DNA from: Takakia lepidozioides
Lineage: Eukaryota; Streptophyta; Takakiopsida; Takakiales; Takakiaceae
Direction: 5' to 3'
NCBI GenBank assembly: GCA_030704615.1
Contig: CM060733.1
Span: forward strand, 33,542,001-33,606,000
Length of the DNA: 64,000 nucleotides
Below the pieces are notes generated by a model. The model was not told where the DNA came from. It worked only from the letters and a program-made list of their open reading frames with translations, and did no database searches. The position numbers and the translations under genes were made by a program. Each line of letters starts with the position of its first letter. Positions within the stretch are counted from its first letter, which is position 1. Positions 1-10,639 of the stretch are shown one piece after another.

Positions 1-330
1 GTAGAGAGTGAGGGTCGCCTGTTTCTAGTTGGGGGTCGTGCTAGAGATCGCTTCCTAGTTGCAATATGGGAGTTCAAAGTTTCTATCGAGACCGCAGAGT
101 GGGTGGAAATTGCAACAAGGGAGTTCGCAACAGTGGCCCCCATGTACTACTATCTTCAAGTGGTGAGCCATGACAATCTCATAGTCATTTGGACCGGCAT
201 ACCCTATCCAGAAGTTGTGATGTATGACAGGAAGCAACACAGGTGGACACCTTACTTACAAACTGGGACCAACGAAAGCGAGAGTGTGAAGGGTTTGGTT
301 GGCGGTCTTAGTTTAGGTGCAAAAGTCTAG
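1..330 (+). CDS. Kelch / F-box-like protein, C-terminal fragment (partial)
   Basis: An open frame enters from the left edge and stops with TAG at 328-330. The visible residues alternate short beta-strand-like hydrophobic runs with kelch-like features: LFLVGG near the start, then WEFKV, WVEIATREF and VVMYDRKQHRW. This is the pattern of the last blades of a plant F-box/kelch protein, a family that usually supplies substrate-binding propellers to SCF ubiquitin ligases. No F-box is visible because the 5' part lies outside the window. The last 20 or so residues lose kelch character and run in the same frame into a PPR-like sequence after the stop. The piece may therefore be a 3' exon of a real gene or part of a chimeric pseudogene. 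Family assignment rests on a short fragment and is moderate at best. Confidence 0.42.
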   Translation, partial: VESEGRLFLVGGRARDRFLVAIWEFKVSIETAEWVEIATREFATVAPMYYYLQVVSHDNLIVIWTGIPYPEVVMYDRKQHRWTPYLQTGTNESESVKGLVGGLSLGAKV

Positions 331-740
331 ACAAGCTGCTGCATTGAGGTCAACAGGCAAGTGCATGCGGTCGTTGTAGAAGACAAAGTGCATCCGCGCA
401 TTGAGGAAATCCATGGTGAGGTTAAGAGATTGTCTGGGCAGATGGAGGATGGGTACGTGTCTGACACACGATTTGTATTGCATGATGTGGAGGAGGAGAT
501 GAAGGAATTCTCTCTTTGCCACCACAGTGAGAAGCTGGCCATGCCTTTGGGGCTCATCAGCACCACTGCCGGATCTCTCCGCTCCACGTGATCACCAAGA
601 ATTTTGGGGTTGTTCATCTTAAAGACTGGGTAGCCCAGCAATGTGAATCACAGTTTTGTTCTCGAATATCATTTCGTAAAGGAGATAGAGAATACTGACA
701 CCGACCACAATTCTTCGTGGCGACCATCGACCATCTGATC
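331..740 (+). pseudogene. DYW-class PPR protein remnant (E/E+ region and start of DYW domain)
   Basis: In the same frame as the upstream kelch-like fragment, just after its TAG stop, the translation matches the C-terminal region of plant DYW-type pentatricopeptide repeat proteins. IEVNRQVHAVVVEDKVHP corresponds to the E motif, FVLHDVEEEMKE to the E+ segment, and CHHSEKLAMPLGLIST to the opening of the DYW deaminase with its HxE zinc/catalytic motif. The frame stops at 589-591. The short match after it (ITKNFG) quickly degenerates, so the cysteine pair and the DYW terminus cannot be found. Intact family members edit organellar C to U. No upstream PPR repeats are visible. This is a broken 3' remnant. 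Confidence 0.72.
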
Positions 741-2049
741 CAGTGCAAAACTCCTGAATCCAAAACTTAGAATCCGAATCACACCCAAATTATAAACCAG
801 GCAGATTGTTGCTTTTCTAACTTCCTTTCTTATATACGTGTTACATGGGTTTTATATATTGGTTGGATTGTTATGTGTAGTGGTTTACTGTGGCCAAATT
901 AGTGCCGATCATCTTCCCCCTCTGCAAACATGTCAATCGGACCCCATCCGACTATCTCACGAATAAGTCAACTTTTGGATAGTGGAATTTTGAGTACATA
1001 AGGAGTGTTACGGATTTCTCACCTACTCTCCTCTTAGTGTCTAGGGGATCATCTGGTCAGCTGTGGATGACTATTTAGGGTCCTTCAGGATAGCCAAAAT
1101 GACAGGCATGCAAAAACAACTTCCATGTGAACTGTGCAGAGATGAAAAAGATCAATGGTAGTTGAAAGTGATGAAATCGCAAATACAAAGGAGGGGAAGC
1201 AAGCCTGCCATGTGCCAGCCATGGGTTTAGCAGACTTTACCTGTCAATTCACTTCTCTTTTCACTATCTGCTTGAGAAGAACTCCGTTGGGATTGGAGAT
1301 CACAAATACAAGCACACCCTAGAACTTTTTCTCCCATCGGCATCAACTGCATTGGAGTCCCAGGGAATTACAGCACAAGGAGAGCACAACCACACCCGTG
1401 CAGGGTAGTCATGAATATTCTGAGGTGATAATAAGCACCCCTGAGCAGATTCTTCTCATTTGTACAATATTCTCTTCCTTGGGGCTCTTGTGAACTCTGT
1501 ATTGGAGCAATTCAATACGTAAACAACAAGAAGTTTTTCTCTCGATTCTTTATCACCGACTTGTAAGACCTCTGGTGCTGCGAGGTCTTGTCTTCACTTG
1601 CTCACAACCACGAAATCAGCTGGAGACTTCCACTCTCGACTTGGTATTGCAGGACAACTCACAAGATTTGGAGATGATCAAGCTCTCACTAGTGATCTTT
1701 TTCTTTCTGTCTCAGTCGATGAGGGGCCCTCCTGGATCACAATCTGCATGGTTGGATGGGCAAACACAGTCTTTGGATATTCTAGGGCATGAATCTTGGA
1801 TGGAGGAAGAGGAGGAGGAGGGAGAGGAGGAGGCGGCCCAGGTGCCTGAGCACTTTTTTTTTTTTTTAAGCTTTTCAAATTTCAAAATAATAAAAATAGC
1901 GTTATCCAGGAACGAATGTACGATAAAAGGGATGTGGATGAGTTAATTAGGTGATATACTGATCGTGCTGCCCGAGATTGTTTTTACTTGTTTACTTCTA
2001 GTAGTATAATTTTTTTCTTAAACTGTTTTTTTTCCTAATAAAACAGACT
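741..2049. other. Gene-free spacer
   Basis: No coding segment is recognisable. The stretch contains a GGA-rich purine run at about 1,798-1,832, a poly(T) tract at 1,854-1,867 and AT-rich sequence up to the LINE-like tail. Open frames around 1,575-1,946 are low-complexity (Glu- and Phe-rich) and show no family signature. Confidence 0.6.
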
Positions 2050-2150
2050 TTTTTTTATAAAAAAATTTAGCAAACAGGGGAGGAAGCCCTGTAAATCGTA
2101 TTAAAAAAGGGGGTGGAAAAAATAACCAGGACCAAAGGCCATAAGGCTTA
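2050..2150 (-). mobile_element. LINE-like 3' tail with short stem-loop
   Basis: Read on the minus strand, a GC stem-loop (CAGGG at 2,074-2,078 pairing with GCCCTG at 2,086-2,091) is followed by an A-rich tail (T-rich on plus, 2,050-2,066). A second copy of the same arrangement, CAGGG...GGCCCTG followed by aaatgcattaaaaa, sits at 59,020-59,056. That makes this a dispersed 3'-terminal module, as expected for a LINE or LINE-mobilised element. Downstream, the words 'ggccataaggc' also recur near 60,750. No reverse transcriptase is present here, so assignment to LINEs is by structure only. Confidence 0.4.
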
Positions 2151-2159
2151 AATCATTGT

Positions 2160-3125
2160 AGATTGGTAACACCCTACCAGGCCCACAAATGCAAGCTTTT
2201 GAACTAAGAAATCTAGGAGCCCTGAGAAGTCAGGAAGCCATGCTCTAGGATACTGCAGGAGAGAACTAAAAACAGGCCAGAGTCAAAGAGCTGCCAATCT
2301 GCCCAGAGAAGTGCAGCCAAGAACCAAGTGGCAAAGCACTGAAGAGGCCAAAACATAAGATCCAACCACGACCAATAAGACTAACTAAATACCAACCAGA
2401 TTGGGTAACACCCTACCAGGCCCACAAAGGCAAGCTTTTGAACTAAGAAATCTAGGAGCCCTGAGAAGTCAGGAAGCCATGCTCTAGGATACTGCAGGAG
2501 AGAACTAAAAACAGGCCAGAGTCAAAGAGCTGCCAATCTGCCCAGAGAAGTGCAGCCAAGAACCAAGTGGCAAAGCACTGAAGAGGCCAAAACATAAGAT
2601 CCAACCACGACCAATAAGACTAACTAAATATCAACCAGATTGGGTAACACCCTACCAGGCCCACAAAGGCAAGCTTTTGAACTAAGAAATCTAGGAGCCC
2701 TGAGAAGTTAGGAAGCCATGCTCTAGGATACTGCAGGAGAGAACTAAAAACAGGCCAGAGTCAAAGAGCTGCTAATCTGCCCAGAGAAGTGCAGCCAAGA
2801 ACCAAGTGACAAAGCACTGAAGAGGCCAAAACATAAGATCCAACCACGACCAATAAGACTAACTAAATACCAACCAGATTGGGTTACACCCTACCAGGCC
2901 CACAAGGGCAAGCTTTTGGATTTAGAAAATTCAGGAGCCTTGAGAAGTCAGGAAGCCATGCTCTAGGATACTGCAGGAAAGAACAAAAGAGAAGCTAAAA
3001 AAGACCAATTGCAAAGAGTTGCCTGTCTGCCCAGAGTAGTGCAGCCGAGAAGAGAGTGGCAAAACACTTTAAATGAGACATAAACAAAAGATCCAACCAT
3101 ATCCAACAAGGCTAACTAAATACCA
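2160..3125. repeat. 239-bp tandem repeat, four copies
   Basis: The phrase gtaacaccctaccaggccca recurs at 2,166, 2,405, 2,644 and (as gttacaccc) 2,883, giving a constant 239-bp period. The first three copies are nearly identical; the fourth is diverged (for example gcttttggatttagaaaattcagg). Each unit contains 'gccatgctctaggatactgcag' and ends near 'accaaccag'. The array lies directly beyond the LINE-like tail and may be part of an element's 3' untranslated region. Confidence 0.9.
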
Positions 3126-3317
3126 ACGAGCTGTTGGAGTCCGAAGAACCAGCCCAACTTCCTATGCTGTAGGAACAGATAGGAAGGCCAGGAAACAAAA
3201 CCAGGTCAAACCATGAAACCAGCCCAGTGGCAAGGTAGGAGACCAGGCCTACAAGCAATGAAAGACCAAAGCCAACATTCTAAGGCCGTAAGAAAAAGAG
3301 AAGAGAGCATAATGAAG

Positions 3318-3846
3318 TCAACGCTTTGCCCTGAGGGGCTCGAAATTCAGATGAGCTCTAACACTAGATTGTCGATTCTTCCTATGACGCCAATTGATGT
3401 CGCGATCCTCCACCTCTGCCGGAGAAGCCCAGTGATTGGGAGACTCACCAGTCGACTGGAGGTCCGGGTGCCCACCGAACTCTTTCTCCCTGTCTTTCAC
3501 ATAAAAGTCCAGAGTGCCCCCATTGGGCATCAAATTCCGAGAGAAGGGTAGCCCCCCGCTCCTCAGAGCATCTGCCAACTGAAACCAGCAACCCCAGAGG
3601 AGGGAAGTCCGCAGCCAGAAGGGGTACCGGGGCCAAAGACCCAGCTGGAATCGGAGGGAACTCCTGAAAGGGTCCCAAATAAGAATCAAAATCCCCTAGG
3701 GAGCTGCCATCAGCAGGGTCCATCTCGATAAGCAATTGTTTGCCTTTAAGCTTGGCTTTTTTTGCAGAGATGGCATTGATGATAAGGCAGCCAGCATCCA
3801 AAGCCCTGTTGGCCAGCGCAAGCTCCGAAGGATCCATCAAAGCCAC
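3318..3846 (-). CDS. Unrecognised ORF, possibly ORF1 of a degenerate retroelement
   Basis: Two overlapping minus-strand frames (3,846-3,445, then 3,689-3,318) can be read as one sequence with a single frame change. The first gives 133 residues starting MALMDPSELALANRALDAG and containing a proline-rich middle (PPIPAGSLAPVPLLAADFPP). No zinc knuckle, polymerase or other known motif is visible. It lies just upstream, in minus orientation, of the 239-bp repeats and LINE-like tail, so it could be the remnant of an ORF1-type protein. That is inference. It could equally be a chance open frame in GC-richer DNA. Confidence 0.22.
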
Positions 3847-4620
3847 AAAATCAGACGGGCTGCCATTAGACCAACAGCCCCCAATACAGTGGAAAAAGTG
3901 GAGTGCTTGGAGTTATCCACCAAATAGTAACCAAAGTGCAAAGTAAGCCTAGGATATTCGAGGAGAAAATGGAGTGTACTTTTTTTATGATCAGATCCAC
4001 AGTTTGCTCCGGACCAGGGAATTATCAGGAGGAGGCCGACATTTACATTTCGATTAATATCCACCATCGGTAGTATAATATCATATTATATGCCCCCATG
4101 CGGAGGGTATATAATTTTCTGTATAGGGGGAAGCCCTGAGTGGATGGAGGGCATTACGGATTTAAGGGCCCAAGCCGAGGGCGGCAGCCCGAGGCGCGGG
4201 CCCCCGAAAATCCAGTAATGCCCAACACGAGGGGCTTTTCCCCTGCGTAAAGAAATAGGTTGTTTTCTTTTTCTTTTCATCCTTCCTTTATACTTTCTCC
4301 CTGCTGGTACCTTCCTGTGAGAAAAGATGAATATAAAGATAAAGAAATATCGCAGGTGAGCGTGTAATGCACCGTGCATGCACACTTGCGACATATGGCT
4401 GGCTATTACGCTTTATAACGAGCAGATATTTGCAAAGAGAAATCAGCCGCAGTTCTTTAGGAGCTAGTGCCAAGTTTTTGTTTCTCGGCAAGACAGAAGG
4501 CCACGTCGACAAGTTCTAGCTAAACCCTAATATATTTTAGCAAAAAAATCACATTATTTTTAGCCAAATAACTATATTGTTAATATTGAAGGGGAAGAAG
4601 AGTTAAATCTCAAAGGGTGC
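3847..4620. other. Spacer without recognisable gene
   Basis: A locally GC-rich patch (about 4,130-4,250) gives an open minus frame without family signature. The rest is AT-rich. Nothing else can be supported. Confidence 0.5.
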
Positions 4621-4629
4621 CATATGGCT

Positions 4630-5520
4630 TCAGCAGTCAACCATGACCAAGAAGAAAAACCCTAATATATTATTTTACATTTATTCTAATGATCCCTTAG
4701 AGCCCTCTTAAATTGGAAAAAAAAAAAACTAAAAAAAACTTTAAAAAAAGAAACTAAATTGCTATTTACGTTCGTTGTAAGGATCCCTTATAGCGTTCTA
4801 AGCCGCTCTAAGGATTTCATAGAGTGGGAAAATAAATCGGTCAACCATGACGAAGAAGATAAACCTTAACATATTTTTTACATTTATTCTAATGATCCCT
4901 TGATATCCTTAGAGCCAATGTAAGGATTTGTTAGATTGGGAAAATAGAACAAGCTAAATTGCTATTTACGTTCATTCTAAGGATCCCTTAGAGCCGCTCT
5001 AAGCCACTCAAAGGATTTCATATAGCGGGAAAACACAAATAGCTAAATTGCTATTTATATTCGCTCTAAGAATCCTTTAGAGCTGCTCTAGGGGTTTTTT
5101 AGAGTGGAAAAACAGAAAAAACTAATTTGCTATTTACATTCGATCTCAGTATTACTTAGAGTAAGAAGATAAATTGCTATTTACGTTCGCTCTAAGGATC
5201 CCGTAGAGCCTCTCTAAGCCGCTCTAGGATTTTCTACAGCGAGGAAACAGTAAAAGCTAAATTGCTATTTGCTCTCAGGATGTCTAAGGATTTATTAGAG
5301 CGGGAAAACAAAAAAAATCTAAATGGCTATTCACATTTGATCCAAGCATTACTTCGAGCAAGAAAACAGAATAAACTATATTGCTATTTGCAATCGCTCT
5401 AAAGGATCCCTTACAGCCGCTCTGAGCCGCTCTAAGGATTTTTTAGAGTGATTAAAAAAACAACACATTCACTTTAAAGTTTAAGAGTTTCTTAGAATCA
5501 CTCTAAGGATTTTTTATTGC
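4630..5520. repeat. Tandem array of AT-rich units with palindromic cores (array A)
   Basis: About eight degenerate units of roughly 100-120 bp repeat the sequence 'aaattgctatttacgttcgctctaaggatcccttagagc...gctctaaggattt...agagcgggaaaacag'. The core TCTAAGGATCCCTTAGA is an exact inverted repeat around ATC, and the 'gccgctctaag' words give further self-complementarity. Units start near 4,750, 4,955, 5,045, 5,170 and 5,255, with spacing disturbed by deletions. No protein is encoded. The design resembles the second array at 15.9-17.1 kb. Confidence 0.75.
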
Positions 5521-6655
5521 GTCATTGGATTGAATTAGTATATCAGATTACGATCAATAATATACATGTCATATTTGATGTATACATATGGATATATATA
5601 CAATATACGAATATGAACTCCTATATCAGATTGGACTGGTTTCAGCCCTGGTTTTCACAAAAAAAAATAAAAAAATGTATAGGGATTCGAACCCTTATAG
5701 CTATCCATTATAGCATACAAAATTATGGCTCAAAGGCCTTAAAGATTAACCATAAAGGTTAAAAACAATTAGAGATTTTGAAATATAATATGATAAATAA
5801 TTGGATTGAATGGATTTTGAATTTATTGAAATGATGAAGTCTGAGGTTGAAAACATGATATAATATAGTATTATACATTATACATTATATATTGATTTAT
5901 AATTAAAGTATTTAATACATATTATATTATTATATAACTATTTTAAATTATAATTTGTTAAATAAATTCGCTAAATATAGATAGTATGATTGAAGTATTT
6001 GAAGTTTTTGAGATGTAATACGATAGAAAACTTGATTGATTAGATTTAAATTGGAATGATGAATCTGATATTGAAAGCATGATATAAATTGATAATATAG
6101 ACATATTTATATTCAAATAAATAAATATATTATAATTTTTATTTTTAAATAAATATTTTAGTTTGTTCATTTATATAAATAATATAAATATTTAAGATTT
6201 TAAATTTTGAAATATGAAAATATAATGATAAGATATAAAGTGATATGAATAAATAATTATGTAGTAAGTAAAAATAACACATGATTGTAACTCATAATGA
6301 TTGATTTATGATAATGGATGGAATGATAATTGACTAGTTGATGGATAGAATGATAGTTCATTTATGTAGCGACGTCGTTAGATTATAGCTAGATTTTAAA
6401 ATATATTTATTTATTTAATATAATATAATATAATTCTTTTTTATACTTATTTACATTATATATGTAATTCTGATTATAATTAAATATTTATAATCTCTAA
6501 GTTGTATATACTATATTGATATCATGCTTGAATATCATATACACTATAGATTATGATTAACATTCAAGTGGCATAATCACAGTGTCATGAATTTTGATGA
6601 TTTTTTGAAAATATAAGATAGTGTTTGGTAGTTATCTGATAGTGTGTCAAATATG
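5521..6655. other. Very AT-rich spacer
   Basis: Long runs of A/T with short tandem words (ataatataatataat, tatatat). No gene is recognised. A single TpsiC-arm-like word (ggattcgaaccc, 5,683-5,694) is present without the rest of a tRNA. Confidence 0.6.
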
Positions 6656-7740
6656 TTAGAAGAAAATAAAATAAAACGAAACGAAACGAAAGAGAAAGAA
6701 CGAAGAGAAAAAATGAAGAGAAAGTTCTATTCCGCTGAGCAACTCACACAGAAATACAAAGAACGGAGATAAAAAAGAAACATAAACAAAGACAGAAAGT
6801 GACAGAAAAAAACAAATGAAGACTACCCAGAAGAACTTGGAGACATTTCTATTTTGCCAGAGAACCGAAAGAACAAAGAAACATAAACAAACAACAGAAG
6901 CAAAGAATGAAGACAAGCGAAGAGGAAAGAAACAAAACGAAAGAGAAAGAAAGAATGGAAAGTTCTATTTTGCTGTACAATTCACACAGAAATACAAAGA
7001 ATAGAGATCGAAAAGAAGCATAAACAAAGAACAAAAAAAGTGAAGAGAAAAAAAAATGAAGGCTATTCAAAACTAGGACTAGGAGACAGTCCATTTTGCC
7101 ACAGAACCGAAAGAACAAAGCAACATAAACAAACCAAAAAAGCAAAGAAGAAACACAAACAAGGAGGAAAGAAAACAAAACGAAATAGAAAGAACGAATA
7201 AAAAGTTCTATTCCGTTGAACAACTCACATAGAAATACAAAAAATAGAGATCAGAAAGAAACATAAACAAAGAACAGAAAGTGAAAGAAAAAACCAAATG
7301 AAGGCTACTGAGAAGAACTAAGAGACACAGAACCGAAAGAACAAAGAAACATAAACAAACAACAGAAGCAAAGAAGAAACACAAACGATGGCAAAGGAGC
7401 AGAATATTCTATCCAAAAAGCTTGCTTGCAAAAGAAAGTGAAGGAAATAATCCTCGTTCTGCATGCTTATAGAGTTTTCAAAGGAAAAAAAAGACAATAG
7501 AATGAAAGAGAAAAAAAAAGAGAAAGTTCTATTCTAACGAAAAGCTCACACAGAAAGACAAAGAATAGAGATTAGAAAGAAACATAAACATAGAACCAAA
7601 AGTGAAGAACAAAGACAAATGAAACTACTGAAAAGAACTAAAAAACATTGCCAAAAAACCGAAAGGACAGAGAAACATAAACAAGCAACAGATTGAAAGA
7701 AAAAACACAGAAACGCTTTGTGTGGGCGCTTGTTTTCATA
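6656..7740. repeat. Purine-rich tandem repeat, about 240-bp period, strongly strand-asymmetric
   Basis: The anchor aaagttctatt...cacacagaaatacaaaga occurs at 6,721, 6,959, 7,202 and 7,523 (spacings 238, 243 and 321). Between anchors the plus strand is almost wholly A and G with words such as 'gaaagaacaaagaaacataaacaaac'. Minus-strand frames across it are Phe/Ser/Leu-rich by composition only and are not genes. It borders the 5' side of the methyltransferase retrotransposon. Confidence 0.85.
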
Positions 7741-8008
7741 TGAGGTTGGTCCGGATTTGATCACCGGCCAATCCTAGAGCGTGCTGTCGGTGGTGAGGCT
7801 GGGGTGATGACCAGTCAGACCATCATTGTTTCTCTTATGGTGAGGCTGGGTTGATGACCAGCAAACCATAGGAGTGCTTGCGGTGGATGCAGGTGCAGGT
7901 TTATGTTACGAACCTAGTAGTCTAAGCCATAAGCCGCAACAGGTTCCCTACCCGGTTACCTTGTGGAAAGGGGGATTAAAGACAGGTTTACAACAGGTGT
8001 GGTTGTGA

Positions 8009-9533
8009 GTTTTCATCACGGAGGTGCCACCAGTTGCTGAGGAGAGTGTCGGTACAAGCACCAGCGATACTAGTGGGTATACAAGACGAGGTGTGCGGTT
8101 TAGGCCACCTTTACCTCCAGTGTCTTCTGAGGAAGGTTCAGACTCAGAGTTAGGAGGATTCTCACCGAGGGTGCAAGCCATTTCCGTGCCATTGTTGTGG
8201 GATACGATGGAGGTAATGTATGGAGCTACCAAAGGGCCACGTCGGTACTCTGGAGCTGTGGGCACTATCGAGCTTGATGATTTCATAATTTGATAGTTGG
8301 TGTGATTTGCAGCAGATGCGCAATCCACAACTGTTTACGCCTTTTATGGCGTGGAAGGGGCTGTTTCAGCACCTTGAGGGGCCGCCCATGGATGACTACC
8401 ATGAGTTTAGGCGGGGATATGAGGTGGAGATTGAGGAATGGCGGGTGTATTGGTCACCTGACTATGTCTCTATCACTAGAGACACAAGGGCAGTGGTGAC
8501 ACCGGCAGCTACACCGGCAGCTTCTGCAAGCAGTAATGGAACGTCAAGTGGAACATGAGCTGGGAAGTCCACCCAAGCTCCTACTGCAGCACCAACACGC
8601 GTGCCTGCCTTTAACCCAGTTGTGGAGTTCTTCGAGGAGTTAAGGAGAAACTAACAGGGGATAAGGACGGAGAAATTGCGGAGTTTGCAAGAGTTCCAAC
8701 GAAAGCCTGCCGAAAGTTTAAGGGAGGCTTATACGCGCATGAGGCGATTGATAAATGTAACCCAAGGGGTTACAGAAACTCAAGCAGTCCAATTCTGGTA
8801 TGGGATATTGGATAAGGAGCTGAGGAGAAGGGTGCGGGATACAACTCTCCTACAAGTGACCCAACCCACCTTAGCAAACGTGTTTTTGCTGGTAGAGCGG
8901 ATAGAGCTCAATATGGTGTAGGAGTGAGTGGTCATGGTGGGGTTTGGTAAGGAGACACAATGAAGTGGGGCTTCTAGCCAACAACAACCACTACCCCAAC
9001 GTGATCAAGGCAACAAAGGGGCTCAGACGAAGCCTAGGGAAGGACAGAAAGGATCTCAATTGCAGAGGTCACTTCCTTCATTCTCAGGCCAACAACAGTT
9101 GGGGGTGGCATGTTGGGATTGTGGAGGACCCCATGTTAAGAGAGATTGCCCGGAGAGATGCAAAGGGTCGGCACAGGCACAGCCTACACAACTACAGTGT
9201 GGGCATTGTGACAAATATGGGCATGAAGAGGACCATTGTTATGACTTGCATCCTGAGCTACGGCCAGGCCAGTTCCAAGGGAACAATGGTGGCCGAGGAC
9301 GAGGCAATGTAGTCCAGAGAGGTAGAGGAGGCAGAGGTCGCGGTGGAGGCCGTAACCAAAACCAAGGAGCACAAGGTCAAGGTCAAGGTCAAGGTCATGA
9401 CCAAGGCATGGTGGATAGGCTTGCCCAGCTAGAGCAACGTCTTGCTACCATAGCCACTACGCATGTTGCGCCAGCTCCAAGGTCTGAGGTTCAAGCCCCA
9501 CCTGCACAACCTCATATGCCTAGGGAAGACTAG
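8009..9533 (+). pseudogene. gag: Gag polyprotein of element 1 (broken)
   Basis: The N-terminal part (8,009-8,293) is acidic and Ser/Pro-rich. After a frame change the core continues at 8,307-8,921 with a retrotransposon Gag domain: ESLREAYTRMRRL, then VQFWYGILDKELRRRV. In-frame stops lie at 8,556 (TGA), 8,652 (TAA), and between 8,919 and 8,963. The nucleocapsid part (about 9,000-9,533) has two CCHC knuckles: CWDCGGPHVKRDC (C-x2-C-x3-H-x4-C) and CGHCDKYGHEEDHC (C-x2-C-x4-H-x4-C). A Gly/Arg-rich RNA-binding-like stretch (GRGGRGRGGG) and a Gln/Gly run follow. Intact Gag would assemble cytoplasmic virus-like particles and package element RNA. The frame ends with TAG at 9,531. Confidence 0.85.
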
Positions 9534-9639
9534 ATTGGTATGGGCTTCATGTGTGGAGCCCCACTTGCAGGACCATTGCATGTGGACTCTGCAACTGCTG
9601 TCACTCGAGCAGCAACGTGTGCTCCTGAGCCAAGACGAT

Positions 9640-10270
9640 GAGATGTGGATTTTGATCCACAAAGGGGGGAAGCAAGTCGACAGACAAGGCTTCCACAGTC
9701 TTTTACATTGGCTGAGACAGTGCCAACTACGCCATCGATGGTACCCGCTCGCCCAAGTGTGTCAGAAGGAGAGCCACAAGTGCTAGTGGGGAGAATTGGT
9801 GTGGCTCGGGAATTGCCAATGGATGGTACTGCAAAGCAAGGTGTAGCCAGTACATTGTTGGGGGCGGCTACGACAATTTGTCAAACTCCATTGTTTTATG
9901 CCACGACAATTGCAATGCCGAGGATGCGGCCAGCTGCAATGTTTAGATTGGCTGCTGCAACACAGCCATTGATGTTGGGGAAAGCAGCAATTACAGGCTT
10001 GGGCCTTACAGAGGCGGATTTGGAGCCTTGCCCTTTCCAAATTCAAACATCTTTGGGCGGTTCAGAGAAGACACGAGGGATTACACGCCATGAGCTCTTC
10101 ATTCGATTGCAGCCAGATCATCCTACAGATGGCTCTGTCATGAAGCTAAAGCCATTGTTACGGACGCGATGTCTTATGATGTGCTTGTTGGTGGGGCTGT
10201 GTTATACCCGATGGGTTTTACTTTGGACTTTTGGGAGGAAACGACATCCTACAGGCCGGAATGGCAGTCA
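9640..10270 (+). pseudogene. Retropepsin-like protease region of element 1 (broken)
   Basis: The segment MLGKAAITGLGLTEADL and, after a frame change near 10,160, SYDVLVGGAVLYPMGFTLDFW match the flap/C-terminal parts of Ty3-type aspartic proteases. Those normally read as D-S-G-A-T, then a helix, then YD-(I/V)-L-L-G. Where the catalytic Asp-Ser/Thr-Gly should stand (about 9,950) this copy reads LAAAT, so the active-site triad is missing or frame-damaged. The role in an intact element is to cleave Gag-Pol. The region leads without a stop into the methyltransferase, so both were made as one polyprotein. Protease identity is moderately secure; loss of the active site is read directly. Confidence 0.6.
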
Positions 10271-10639
10271 GGAGATGGCCGACGTGCACTGCTCCCAGTG
10301 CGGTTTATTGGGAATGTAACGGTGGATCATATGAACATGATGCCCACATTGGCTGCATTCTCAGGGGTGGTGGCTTGGGGTGGTGAGCTCTTGGAGGGAA
10401 ATAGCCATGCAGATGATAGGCCATCACCTGATGAGGACAAACAATTGGCATACAAGGCTGATTTGCTTCCTCATGTGCCTGTTCATATTCCACTGTGGGG
10501 TACAGTTGGGAATTTGCATCGAGTAGCAGGCGAGTGTGTGCACCAAGCATGGCAGGAGGCCTATCCAGTGGTGAGTGAGGGGAGTTCAGTGACATCACCT
10601 AGACCTCCTCAGTTAGCTCCTTTGGACACAGTGCCCATT

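Noticed and set aside
4520-4540. Telomere-like aaaccctaa words
   Set aside because: Only isolated copies near 4,525 and 4,655, with no tandem array.
5675-5710. T-arm-like word (ggattcgaaccc) suggesting a tRNA gene
   Set aside because: No matching acceptor stem, D arm or anticodon arm could be placed around it on either strand. It is probably chance or a tRNA-derived remnant.
6656-7764. Several minus-strand open frames rich in Phe, Leu, Ser and Cys (look like membrane proteins)
   Set aside because: They arise from the purine-rich tandem repeat. Composition and period explain them, and none has a motif.
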